15,708 nt of DNA from Gammaproteobacteria bacterium. Its GTDB lineage: Bacteria; Pseudomonadota; Gammaproteobacteria; S144-34. A program made the translations under genes and the position numbers. The stretch covers positions 1 to 15,708 of the forward strand of contig WGBS01000246.1 of NCBI GenBank assembly GCA_015494165.1, in the 5' to 3' direction. This document shows, piece after piece, positions 1 to 5,495 of this stretch. The notes under the pieces are model-generated. The model was not told where the DNA came from. It saw only the letters and a program-made list of their open reading frames with translations, and made no database searches. The stretch's first letter is position 1; the number at the start of each line of letters is the position of its first letter.

Positions 1-1
1 G

Positions 2-436
2 AAGCTCGTGGTGGAGACGCCCGCGGGCTACGAGGTCGCGCACGTGCGCCTCGGCACGGGCGGCGTGGCGCACGCGGCCGGCGGCGACGGCTGGCTGGAG
101 CGCATCGCCTCCGCCTACCGCCCCGCGGGCGCCCTGCGCTGGGAACCGGCCGAGCACCCGGCGCGGGGCAGGCGCCACCCGCTCGCGGCTGCCGCCTGGG
201 CGCGGCCCGAGCTCGAGGGTTTCCGCCGCTTCGCGGCCATGCCCTTCGTGCTCGCCGCGAGCCGCGACGCGGCCGGGCGCGAATGCGTGTGGCTCTCGGA
301 TCTGCGCTTCGTCGTGCCGGGCCTGCCGCCGCCCTTTCGCTTCGAGCTCTGCCGCGGCGCGCGGGCGGGCGCCTGGACGCTCAGGCTCCTGCCGCGCCGC
401 CCGCGCGGGGCGCACGCGCCCTTCATGGCGGACTGA
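2..436 (+). CDS. C-terminal part of probable membrane-bound metal-dependent hydrolase (DUF457/YdjM-like), truncated by window edge
   Basis: The reading frame is open from the left edge and ends at TGA 434-436, so the start and the N-terminal part lie outside the window. About 144 codons are visible. The segment reads K-L-V-V-E-T-P-A-G-Y-E-V at its beginning and has a late block V-W-L-S-D-L-R-F followed by P-F-R-F. This resembles the soluble C-terminal tail of DUF457 (YdjM-like) inner-membrane proteins, where a 'VSDLR...F.F' pattern follows the membrane part. No membrane segment or metal ligand of the family is visible because those sit in the missing N-terminal half. The last 14 bases overlap the 3' end of the convergent marC gene. 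The family call rests on remembered C-terminal patterns only, so it is moderate; an unrelated hypothetical protein is possible. Confidence 0.5.
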   Translation, partial: KLVVETPAGYEVAHVRLGTGGVAHAAGGDGWLERIASAYRPAGALRWEPAEHPARGRRHPLAAAAWARPELEGFRRFAAMPFVLAASRDAAGRECVWLSDLRFVVPGLPPPFRFELCRGARAGAWTLRLLPRRPRGAHAPFMAD

Positions 437-1055
437 GGCCGCCCAGGGCGCCGCGCAGGCCGTCGAGCACGTACTGCACGGCGAGCGCCGCCACCACCAG
501 CCCCAGCACGCGCGTGACGACGTTGGCGCCCGTCTGGCCGAGCAGGCGCGTGATGCGCGCCGCCAGGCACAGCGCCATCGCCGTCACCGCCACCACGGCG
601 AGGATGACGGCGGCGAGCTCGAGGGAGGCACCGAGCCCCTCGCGGCCGGCGGCAAGGAGGATGACCGTGGTGAGCGCGCCCGGACCGGCGATGAGCGGGA
701 AGGCGAGCGGGAACACCGAGAGGTCCTCGCGGTGGAGCGCCTCCTCGCGCTCCGAGGGCGTCGTCGTGCGCAGCCCCGTGTGGCGCACGAAGACCATGTC
801 GAGGGCGAGCAGGAACAGCAGCAGGCCACCGGCGATGCGGAAGGCCGGCAGCCCGATGCCCAGCGCGGCGAGGAGACGCTCGCCCGCGAAGGCGAAGACG
901 AGCATGAGCGCCGCCGAGAGCCCCACCGCGCGCAGCGCCGTGCGGCGGCGCTCCGCCTCCGGGAGGCCCGCCGCCAGCCCCGTGAAGATGGGCGCGAGCC
1001 CCACCGGGTCGACCACCACAAAGAGCACGACGAACTCGTGCAGCAGGCGCTCCAT
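423..1055 (-). CDS. MarC family integral membrane protein (UPF0056)
   Basis: This 210-residue protein matches the usual MarC-family length and has the six-helix pattern. Family landmarks are D-P-V-G-L-A-P-I-F at residues 16-24 and F-P-L-A-F-P-L-I-A-G-P-G-A-L-T-T at 115-130, each the re-entrant-like motif of one half of the internal repeat. A charged loop (about 91-113) separates the halves. MarC proteins sit in the inner membrane. Their transport function is not established, and the old link to multiple antibiotic resistance was not upheld. The start ATG has no Shine-Dalgarno, but TACCCT lies seven bases upstream, suggesting a leaderless message. The gene is monocistronic and converges with the hydrolase fragment, overlapping it by 14 bp. 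Confidence 0.93.
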   Translation of the reverse strand: MERLLHEFVVLFVVVDPVGLAPIFTGLAAGLPEAERRRTALRAVGLSAALMLVFAFAGERLLAALGIGLPAFRIAGGLLLFLLALDMVFVRHTGLRTTTPSEREEALHREDLSVFPLAFPLIAGPGALTTVILLAAGREGLGASLELAAVILAVVAVTAMALCLAARITRLLGQTGANVVTRVLGLVVAALAVQYVLDGLRGALGGLSPP

Positions 1056-1062
1056 GGGCGAG

Positions 1063-1068
1063 AGGGTA
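1063..1068 (-). promoter_or_regulatory. Candidate -10 element of marC (TACCCT, leaderless spacing)
   Basis: Read on the minus strand, TACCCT is followed by seven bases (CTCGCCC) and then the marC ATG at 1055. A -10 at this distance would place transcription initiation at or next to the A of the start codon. No ribosome-binding site is visible, which agrees with a leaderless transcript. No convincing -35 is seen. The same TAnnCT-N7-ATG arrangement recurs at 5069-5084. Confidence 0.35.
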
Positions 1069-1139
1069 GCACGCCCCGGGCCGCGGACGGCGGATCAACG
1101 GCTTGCGGCGCGGGCCGGCCAGCGCCGCGCGCGCCATGC

Positions 1140-1153
1140 AACAACATGTTGTT
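1140..1153. promoter_or_regulatory. Perfect 14-bp palindrome AACAACATGTTGTT, candidate operator
   Basis: AACAACATGTTGTT is exactly self-complementary. It lies in an AT-rich island (about 1138-1172, with a T6 run at 1165-1170) inside otherwise extremely GC-rich DNA. It is 85 bp upstream of marC and about 45 bp upstream of a TATACT element on the plus strand, so it could be the binding site of a dimeric regulator for either direction. I cannot name the regulator family. Confidence 0.4.
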
Positions 1154-1196
1154 TTCGCAAGACATTTTTTCCACATGCGCAGGGCGGCGGTGGCGC

Positions 1197-1202
1197 TATA
1201 CT
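1197..1202 (+). promoter_or_regulatory. Candidate -10 element (TATACT) of the orphan transcript
   Basis: TATACT matches five of six positions of the sigma-70 -10 consensus and sits in GCGCTATACTTGG. Nearly the same context (GCGCTATGCTGG) occurs at the putative promoter near 5069. The implied start is about 1208-1210. No good -35 is present at 17 bp, but an A/T-rich block lies at 1164-1172. Confidence 0.4.
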
Positions 1203-1208
1203 TGGGGA

Positions 1209-1495
1209 CCGGGCCCGCGCGCTCCGGAGCTGGCGCGCGCGGGGCCCGGCAGACGGCCCTTTTTCGGGGCCTGGGCGCGGGACCGGGGCGCTGCCGCCGC
1301 CCGCCCGGCCGGCCGGACCGCACGGGCCCGGCTGCCGGTCCAGCGGGCGCCCCAGCGCCGGATCGAGGCGGTGCGGCACCTCATCCGGAGCCATCATCCC
1401 GAGGCAACACCCCCTGGGGCGCAGCGCCGCGACGGCGGCAGTCCCGCAGACCTCGCCCAGAAGCCCGGGGCGGGCGCCACGCGCCCGCCTTTTTC
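1209..1495 (+). ncRNA. Candidate structured non-coding RNA of unrecognised family (about 285 nt)
   Basis: The segment is bounded by a TATACT element at 1197-1202 and a strong intrinsic terminator at 1469-1494. No plausible protein gene lies between them on the plus strand. It can fold locally. CCGGGCCC at 1209-1216 pairs with GGGCCCGG at 1242-1249, extended inward by GCGCGC on both sides. GGACCG at 1315-1320 pairs with CGGTCC at 1336-1341. GCCG/CGGC around 1426-1436 forms a small hairpin. Landmarks of RNase P RNA, tmRNA, SRP RNA and common riboswitches are absent, and I cannot align it to 6S RNA. It could instead be a long attenuated leader of nfi, whose start lies 19 bp after the terminator. 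Reading frames crossing this region are arginine/proline-rich and run through the terminator, so they look spurious. Confidence 0.38.
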
Positions 1496-1498
1496 TTT
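1469..1498 (+). terminator. Rho-independent terminator with no upstream protein gene
   Basis: The arm GGCGGGCGC (1469-1477), loop CAC (1478-1480) and arm GCGCCCGCC (1481-1489) form a perfect nine-pair stem. TTTTTCTTT follows at 1490-1498. This is a textbook intrinsic terminator for plus-strand transcription. It ends about 15 bp before the nfi start, and the only gene to the left within 1 kb (marC) is transcribed the other way, so it must end a transcript starting between about 440 and 1450. Confidence 0.85.
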
Positions 1499-1513
1499 GT
1501 CCGCTGAGCGCCC

Positions 1514-2260
1514 GTGACCGCCCGCTACCACGCGCCCCATCGCTGGGACGTGACGCCTGCCGAGGCGCGCGCCATCCAGGCGCGGCTCGCGCGGTGCGTG
1601 GAGACCGCCGACCGCCTCGGGCCGGTGCGGCGCGTGGCCGGCATCGACATCGGCTTCGAGGAGGGCGGGCGCGTGACGCGCGCGGCGGTGGCGGTGCTCT
1701 CCTTCCCGGGGCTGGAGCCGCTGGAGGAGGCCGTCGTGCGCGAGCCCACGCGCTTCCCCTACGTGCCGGGGCTGCTCTCCTTCCGCGAGGTGCCGGCGGC
1801 GCTCACGGCGCTCGAGCGCCTCGCCGCCGCGCCCGACCTGCTGCTCTGCGACGGGCAGGGCTATGCGCACCCGCGCCGCTTCGGCCTCGCCTGCCACCTC
1901 GGCGTGGTGACGGGCATCCCGAGCATCGGCGTGGCCAAGTCGCGCCTCGTCGGCGCGCACGGCCCCGTGCCGGAGGCGCGTGGCGCCTGGACGCCGCTCG
2001 TCGACGGCAGCGAGCGCATCGGCGCGGTCGTGCGCACGCGCGCCGGCGTGCGCCCCGTCTACGTCTCCACCGGCCACCGCGTGAGCCTGCCCACCGCGGT
2101 CGAGCTCACGCTCGCCTGCACGGGCCGCTTCCGCCTGCCGGAGCCCGCGCGCGCCGCGCACCGTCTCGCCTCGGCGCCGGCGGACGCGGGTGCGACGCGC
2201 GCACGGCGCGGGCGCGAAGCGGCGCACGGACGCAGCGCGGCGCGCCGGCGCAAAGTCTGA
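1514..2260 (+). CDS. nfi: Endonuclease V (deoxyinosine 3' endonuclease)
   Basis: Endonuclease V nicks DNA near deoxyinosine and other deaminated bases and starts their repair. The 248-residue product aligns along its length with E. coli Nfi. Residues 42-49 read A-G-I-D-I-G-F-E, with D45 matching the catalytic Asp35. P-Y-V-P at 82-85 is the wedge motif, followed by F-R-E with E92. D-G-Q-G-Y-A-H-P-R begins at D113 (catalytic Asp110 in E. coli). Then come I-G-V-A-K-S-R-L and the late T-G-H-R-V-S with the conserved histidine. The start is GTG at 1514; an internal GTG at 1550 is possible, and no clear Shine-Dalgarno is seen. The last 30 or so residues are an Arg/Ala-rich extension beyond the catalytic core. 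The phosphatase gene follows after three bases, so the two are probably co-transcribed. Confidence 0.95.
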   Translation: MTARYHAPHRWDVTPAEARAIQARLARCVETADRLGPVRRVAGIDIGFEEGGRVTRAAVAVLSFPGLEPLEEAVVREPTRFPYVPGLLSFREVPAALTALERLAAAPDLLLCDGQGYAHPRRFGLACHLGVVTGIPSIGVAKSRLVGAHGPVPEARGAWTPLVDGSERIGAVVRTRAGVRPVYVSTGHRVSLPTAVELTLACTGRFRLPEPARAAHRLASAPADAGATRARRGREAAHGRSAARRRKV

Positions 2261-2263
2261 GGC

Positions 2264-2866
2264 ATGGACTGGTCACGCATCGACGGGCGGCTGCTGGTCG
2301 GCGAGTGCCCCGTCTCCTCGGACGACCTCGCCGCGCTCGAGCTCGCCGGCGTCGACGGCCTGCTCAGCCTGCAGCACGACGAGTGCCTCGCCGCCCTCGG
2401 CCTCGACTGGGAGGCGCTGGCCGCGGCGCTGGCCGCCGCGGGCGTGGAGGCGCGGCGCGTGCCCATGCGCGACTTCGACGAGGCCGACATGCGCCGCAGG
2501 CTCCCCGAGGCGGTGCGCGCCCTGCACGGGCTGCTCTCGGCCCGCCGCCGGGTCTACGTCCACTGCACGCAGGGCGTGGGGCGCTCGCCGCTGGTGGTGG
2601 CGGCCTACCTCAGCTTCGTCGAGGGCCTCGACCCGGTCGAGGCCTACGAGCGCGTGCGGCGCGCGCGCCCGCGGGCGGTGGCGCTGTGGGACCCGCTCAT
2701 GGGCTGCCGCACCGACCTGCTCCTCGGCGCGCGCGGGGAGCTCGAGCGGCGCACCGCCGAGCGCTGCCCCGCCGGCGCCGGCGCCGGCACCCGCGCGCTG
2801 GTGCGCGAGGCCGTGGAGGCGGAGCTCCTGCGCGAGCGCGTCCTCGCCGCCTCCGCCAGCGCCTGA
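2264..2866 (+). CDS. Dual-specificity phosphatase, resembling plant SEX4-type glucan phosphatases
   Basis: This 200-residue protein carries the protein-tyrosine-phosphatase signature H-C-T-Q-G-V-G-R-S at residues 100-108, with nucleophile C101 and R107 of the phosphate loop. An upstream V-P-M-R-D-F-D-E-A-D-M holds the likely general acid, D70 or D72. The stretch from R-D-F-D through R-L-P to V-Y-V-H-C-T-x-G-x-G-R-x-P follows, as I recall it, the catalytic domain of plant SEX4/LSF glucan phosphatases better than typical bacterial tyrosine phosphatases. There is no carbohydrate-binding module. The substrate could be a phosphorylated glucan, protein or nucleotide; the sequence does not decide. 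The C-terminal 50 residues are helical and Glu/Arg/Ala-rich. It begins three bases after nfi. The following gene is convergent, with 16 bp between the stops. Confidence 0.8.
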   Translation: MDWSRIDGRLLVGECPVSSDDLAALELAGVDGLLSLQHDECLAALGLDWEALAAALAAAGVEARRVPMRDFDEADMRRRLPEAVRALHGLLSARRRVYVHCTQGVGRSPLVVAAYLSFVEGLDPVEAYERVRRARPRAVALWDPLMGCRTDLLLGARGELERRTAERCPAGAGAGTRALVREAVEAELLRERVLAASASA

Positions 2867-2882
2867 GGCGCGTCGGGCGCGG

Positions 2883-3791
2883 TCACGCGCGGCGGCGCGA
2901 CCACCAGGCGGCGAGGGCCGAGCCCGTGAGGTTGTGCCAGACCGAGAACAGCGCCCCCGGCAGCGCCGCGAGCGCGCCGAAGTGCTTGGCGGCGAGCGCC
3001 ACGCCGAGCCCGGAGTTCTGCATCCCGACCTCGATGGCCAGCGTGCGCGCGAGCCGCCGCTCCAGGCCGAGGATGCGCGCGGCCGCGTAGCCCAGCGCGA
3101 GGCCGAGGGCGTTGTGCAGCGCGACGGCCGCCGCCAGCGCCGGGCCCACGGCCGCGAGCCGCTCGCGCGTGAGGGCGACGATGATGGCGATGATGAGGGC
3201 GATGGCCGCCACCGAGACCAGCGGCATGGCGCGGCGCACGCGCGCGAGCCGCCGGTGCCACAGGGTGTTGGCGAGCACGCCGAGCGCGACCGGCACCAGC
3301 ACGATGGCGGCGGTGTCGCGCATCATCGCCGCGACCGGCACCTCCACGCGCGCGCCCGCCCAGAGCCAGGTGAGGAGCGGCGTCGCCCACGCCGCGAGCA
3401 GCGTGGAGACGGCGGTGAGGGTGATGGACAGCGCCACGTCGCCGCGCGCGAGGTAGCAGATCACGTTCGAGGCGGTGCCGCCGGGGCAACTCCCGACGAG
3501 GATCAGGCCCGCGGCGAGCGCCGGCGGCAGGCCCGCGAGCGTGGCGGCCACCCACCCCGCCGCCGGCATCACCAGGTACTGGAGCGCCACGCCGAGCGCC
3601 ACCGTGCCGGGCCGGCGCAGGGCCTCGGCGAAGCTCGCCGTCGTGAGCGTCGCGCCCATGCCGAACATGACCACGCCGAGCAGGGGCACGATGGCCGGCT
3701 TGAGGGCGACGAAGGGCGCGGGCCACAGCCAGGCGGCGGCGGAGGCGGCCAGCGCCCAGACGGGAAAGAGCGTGGTGGCGGTGGCGATCAC
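2883..3791 (-). CDS. Bile acid:sodium symporter (SBF/ASBT) family transporter
   Basis: The product has 302 residues and about ten hydrophobic helices, matching bacterial ASBT-type carriers, which couple uptake of organic anions or other small solutes to sodium. Family motifs are G-S-C-P-G-G-T-A-S-N at residues 100-109 and E-V-G-M-Q-N-S-G at 254-261. Q71, S108, N109, E254 and Q258 occupy places of known sodium ligands in the ASBT fold. The natural substrate cannot be inferred. The start is GTG 3791, whose GTGA overlaps the stop of the Rieske gene by four bases; a longer upstream reading is an Arg-rich run inside the Rieske gene and is not believable. It is the last gene of the kinase-Rieske-symporter operon. 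Confidence 0.92.
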   Translation of the reverse strand: MIATATTLFPVWALAASAAAWLWPAPFVALKPAIVPLLGVVMFGMGATLTTASFAEALRRPGTVALGVALQYLVMPAAGWVAATLAGLPPALAAGLILVGSCPGGTASNVICYLARGDVALSITLTAVSTLLAAWATPLLTWLWAGARVEVPVAAMMRDTAAIVLVPVALGVLANTLWHRRLARVRRAMPLVSVAAIALIIAIIVALTRERLAAVGPALAAAVALHNALGLALGYAAARILGLERRLARTLAIEVGMQNSGLGVALAAKHFGALAALPGALFSVWHNLTGSALAAWWSRRRA

Positions 3792-4129
3792 CCGGCGCCG
3801 TCCCCGGCGAGGCGCACCTCGCCGCCGCGCACCTCGACGGGCACGGGCTCGAGGGCATCGCCGGCGCAGGGGCCGGCCACGCACAGCCCGTCCTCGATGC
3901 GGAAGCGCGCATCGTGCATGGCGCAGCGGATGAGGTCGCCCTCAGGCGTGAGGAAGTCGTCCGGGCGCCATTCGAGGTTGAGGCCGGTGTGCGGGCAGCG
4001 GTTGACGTAGACGTGGACGGCCGCGCCGCGGCGCACCGCGAGCACGGGCGTGCCGTCCGGCAGCTCCAGCCCCCGGGCGCCCCCGTCCGGGATGTCCTCG
4101 ATGCGGCAGAGCACGCCTTGCTCCGTCAT
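3788..4129 (-). CDS. Small Rieske [2Fe-2S] protein
   Basis: This 113-residue soluble protein has one Rieske domain. C45-P-H47 and C69-A-M-H72 supply the two Cys and two His ligands of a [2Fe-2S] cluster. The length and lack of a signal peptide or membrane anchor resemble NirD-like and dioxygenase-ferredoxin Rieske proteins acting in the cytoplasm as electron carriers or small redox subunits. No oxygenase or reductase partner lies next to it. The ATG at 4129 overlaps the kinase stop as ATGA, and its own stop overlaps the symporter start as GTGA, so translation of all three is probably coupled. The redox partner is unknown. Confidence 0.9.
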   Translation of the reverse strand: MTEQGVLCRIEDIPDGGARGLELPDGTPVLAVRRGAAVHVYVNRCPHTGLNLEWRPDDFLTPEGDLIRCAMHDARFRIEDGLCVAGPCAGDALEPVPVEVRGGEVRLAGDGAG

Positions 4130-5013
4130 GCCTCCCAGTCCTCCGGGCCGAGCCCGTCGAGCCCCTCGCGCGCGCACTTGCGCCCCGCGAGCCGCACGGC
4201 GCCGGCGACCGCCTCCTGCGGCGGCAGGCCGGCGAGCAGGCCGTGGACGAGCCCGGCGTTGAGCACGTCGCCGGCCCCGAGGGTATCGGCCACGGGCCCG
4301 GCGCGGAAGGCCGGCACGCGGCCCGAGGCGCCGTCCGGCGCCGACCAGGCCGCCCCCTCGTCGCCCCACGCGCACACCAGGAGCGCCCGCGGGGCGAGCG
4401 CGCGCAGCGCGGCGAGCGCCGCCTCCGGCGTGGCCCAGCCGCGCGCGGCGGCGTAGGCGCGCGCGGCGACCACCAGGTCGGCGCGGCCGGCCAGCGCCTC
4501 GAGGCCCGGGCGCGGCTTCTCGAGCTCGAGCGAGACCTGCGCCCGCGGCGCCCCGGCCCGCACGCGGGCCATCATGCCCCCCAGCGCCTCGACGTTGCGG
4601 CCCTCGAAGTGCACCCAGGCGAGGTCCTCCAGCGGCACGGCGTCGAGGTCGGCCGCCTCGAGCTCCGGCAGCGCGCGGTGGTGGACGATGGTGCGCGCGC
4701 CGGTGGCGGCGCTCAGCAGCACGTAGGAGACGGGCGTGGCCCCCTCGCGCCGCACCGCGTGAGCGAGGGAGACGCCGCGGCGGGCGAGCATCGCCTCCAG
4801 CGCGCGGCCCTCGGCGTCGGCGGCGAGCACCGCGAGCAGCGCCACCCGGTGGCCGAGGGCGGCGAGCACGGCGGCGGTGTTGGCGGCGTTGCCGCCGGGC
4901 GCGAGGCGGCGCCCCAGCGCGCGCAGCTCCTCGTCCTCGGCCGGGTGGTGCGGCACGCGCAGCACCACGTCGAGGACGGCGTTGCCGACGACGAGCACGC
5001 GCGCGCCGCTCAT
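4126..5013 (-). CDS. PfkB-family sugar kinase, ketohexokinase-like
   Basis: PfkB-family kinases phosphorylate sugars with ATP. This 295-residue protein has the family signature D-T-L-G-A-G-D at 243-249, with D249 the likely catalytic base. Compared from memory with human ketohexokinase it is unusually close. The fructose-contacting residues D15, D27, G41, N42 and N45 occur at the same numbers here. Segments such as H-F-E-G-R-N (135-140), E-L-E-K-P-R (163-168), L-V-C-A-W (212-216) and A-G-R-K-C (276-280) correspond to H-I-E-G-R-N, E-V-E-K-P-R, L-V-C-A-W and A-G-K-K-C of that enzyme. A fructokinase activity forming fructose 1-phosphate is therefore a reasonable prediction; another ketose or a ribokinase-type substrate remains possible. 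It is the first gene of its operon and is divergent from the SnoaL-like gene. Confidence 0.88.
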   Translation of the reverse strand: MSGARVLVVGNAVLDVVLRVPHHPAEDEELRALGRRLAPGGNAANTAAVLAALGHRVALLAVLAADAEGRALEAMLARRGVSLAHAVRREGATPVSYVLLSAATGARTIVHHRALPELEAADLDAVPLEDLAWVHFEGRNVEALGGMMARVRAGAPRAQVSLELEKPRPGLEALAGRADLVVAARAYAAARGWATPEAALAALRALAPRALLVCAWGDEGAAWSAPDGASGRVPAFRAGPVADTLGAGDVLNAGLVHGLLAGLPPQEAVAGAVRLAGRKCAREGLDGLGPEDWEA

Positions 5014-5068
5014 CGCCCCCGCCCCGCCGCCGGCGGCACCGGCGTGCCGGCCTGGGCCGCCGCCGCGC

Positions 5069-5074
5069 TATGCT
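5069..5074 (+). promoter_or_regulatory. Candidate -10 (TATGCT) giving a leaderless message for the SnoaL-like gene
   Basis: TATGCT is followed by seven bases (GGACCCC) and then ATG at 5082, so initiation would fall on or beside the start codon. The upstream ATG at 5070 lies inside the hexamer itself, which argues against its use. No Shine-Dalgarno is visible. No -35 consensus is seen. Confidence 0.4.
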
Positions 5075-5081
5075 GGACCCC

Positions 5082-5495
5082 ATGCGGCACGCCACCCCGG
5101 AGGAAGCCGAGCAGGCCTTCTACCGCGCCTTCGAGCGCCGCGACCTGGAGGCCATGATGCGCGTGTGGGCCGAGGCCGCGCACGTGGTCTGCATCCACCC
5201 CATGGGCGAGCGCCTCACGGGCGTCGAGGCGGTGCGCCGCGGCTGGGCCGAGATCTTCGCGGGCGGCGTGGAGCTCGCCTTCCGGCTCGAGGCCGTGCAC
5301 CGCGTCCACGGCCCGAACCTCGCAGTGCACGTGGTGCGCGAGGTCATCCACGTGGCGGGCGAGCCGCGCCCGCGGCCGCCGGTGGAGGCGACCAACGTCT
5401 ACCAGCTCGAGCGCGACGGCTGGCGCATGATCCTGCACCACGCCTCCCCCGTGGGCCGGCCGCGTCCGCGCGAGGCGCGCCCGCCGCTCCACTAG
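5082..5495 (+). CDS. SnoaL-like / NTF2-fold protein of unknown function
   Basis: The product has 137 residues with the pattern of the SnoaL-like NTF2 fold. An N-terminal helix (T-P-E-E-A-E-Q-A-F-Y-R-A-F-E-R-R-D-L-E-A) is followed by M-M-R-V-W, V-C-I-H-P and the R-x-G-W block. Beta strands then end in N-V-Y-Q-L-E-R-D-G-W-R-M-I-L-H-H-A-S. Such small cone-shaped proteins are often stress- or metabolism-related and may be enzymes or binding proteins; no catalytic assignment is possible here. The ATG at 5082 is preferred over 5070 because the latter sits inside a -10-like hexamer. Its TAG shares the bases CTAG with the convergent permease stop, so the two genes overlap by four bases. Confidence 0.8.
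   Translation: MRHATPEEAEQAFYRAFERRDLEAMMRVWAEAAHVVCIHPMGERLTGVEAVRRGWAEIFAGGVELAFRLEAVHRVHGPNLAVHVVREVIHVAGEPRPRPPVEATNVYQLERDGWRMILHHASPVGRPRPREARPPLH

Noticed and set aside
1209..1495. GGA motifs suggesting a CsrA-sequestering RNA (CsrB/RsmZ type)
   Set aside because: About six GGA triplets are roughly what this base composition gives by chance, and they are not consistently in hairpin loops.
1209..1495. Identification of the candidate RNA as 6S, RNase P, tmRNA or SRP RNA
   Set aside because: None of the landmark sequences of those RNAs is visible. The downstream gene is also not the folate cyclo-ligase gene often next to 6S RNA.
1103..1507. A 134-codon plus-strand frame in the marC-nfi spacer
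   Set aside because: It reads through the terminator stem and its T-run, and the protein is Arg/Pro/Ala/Gly-rich and low in complexity. A structured RNA explains the region better.
283..3090. A 935-codon plus-strand open frame
   Set aside because: It crosses marC, the intergenic terminator, nfi and the phosphatase in a different frame and is Arg/Ala/Pro-rich. It is a GC-bias artefact.
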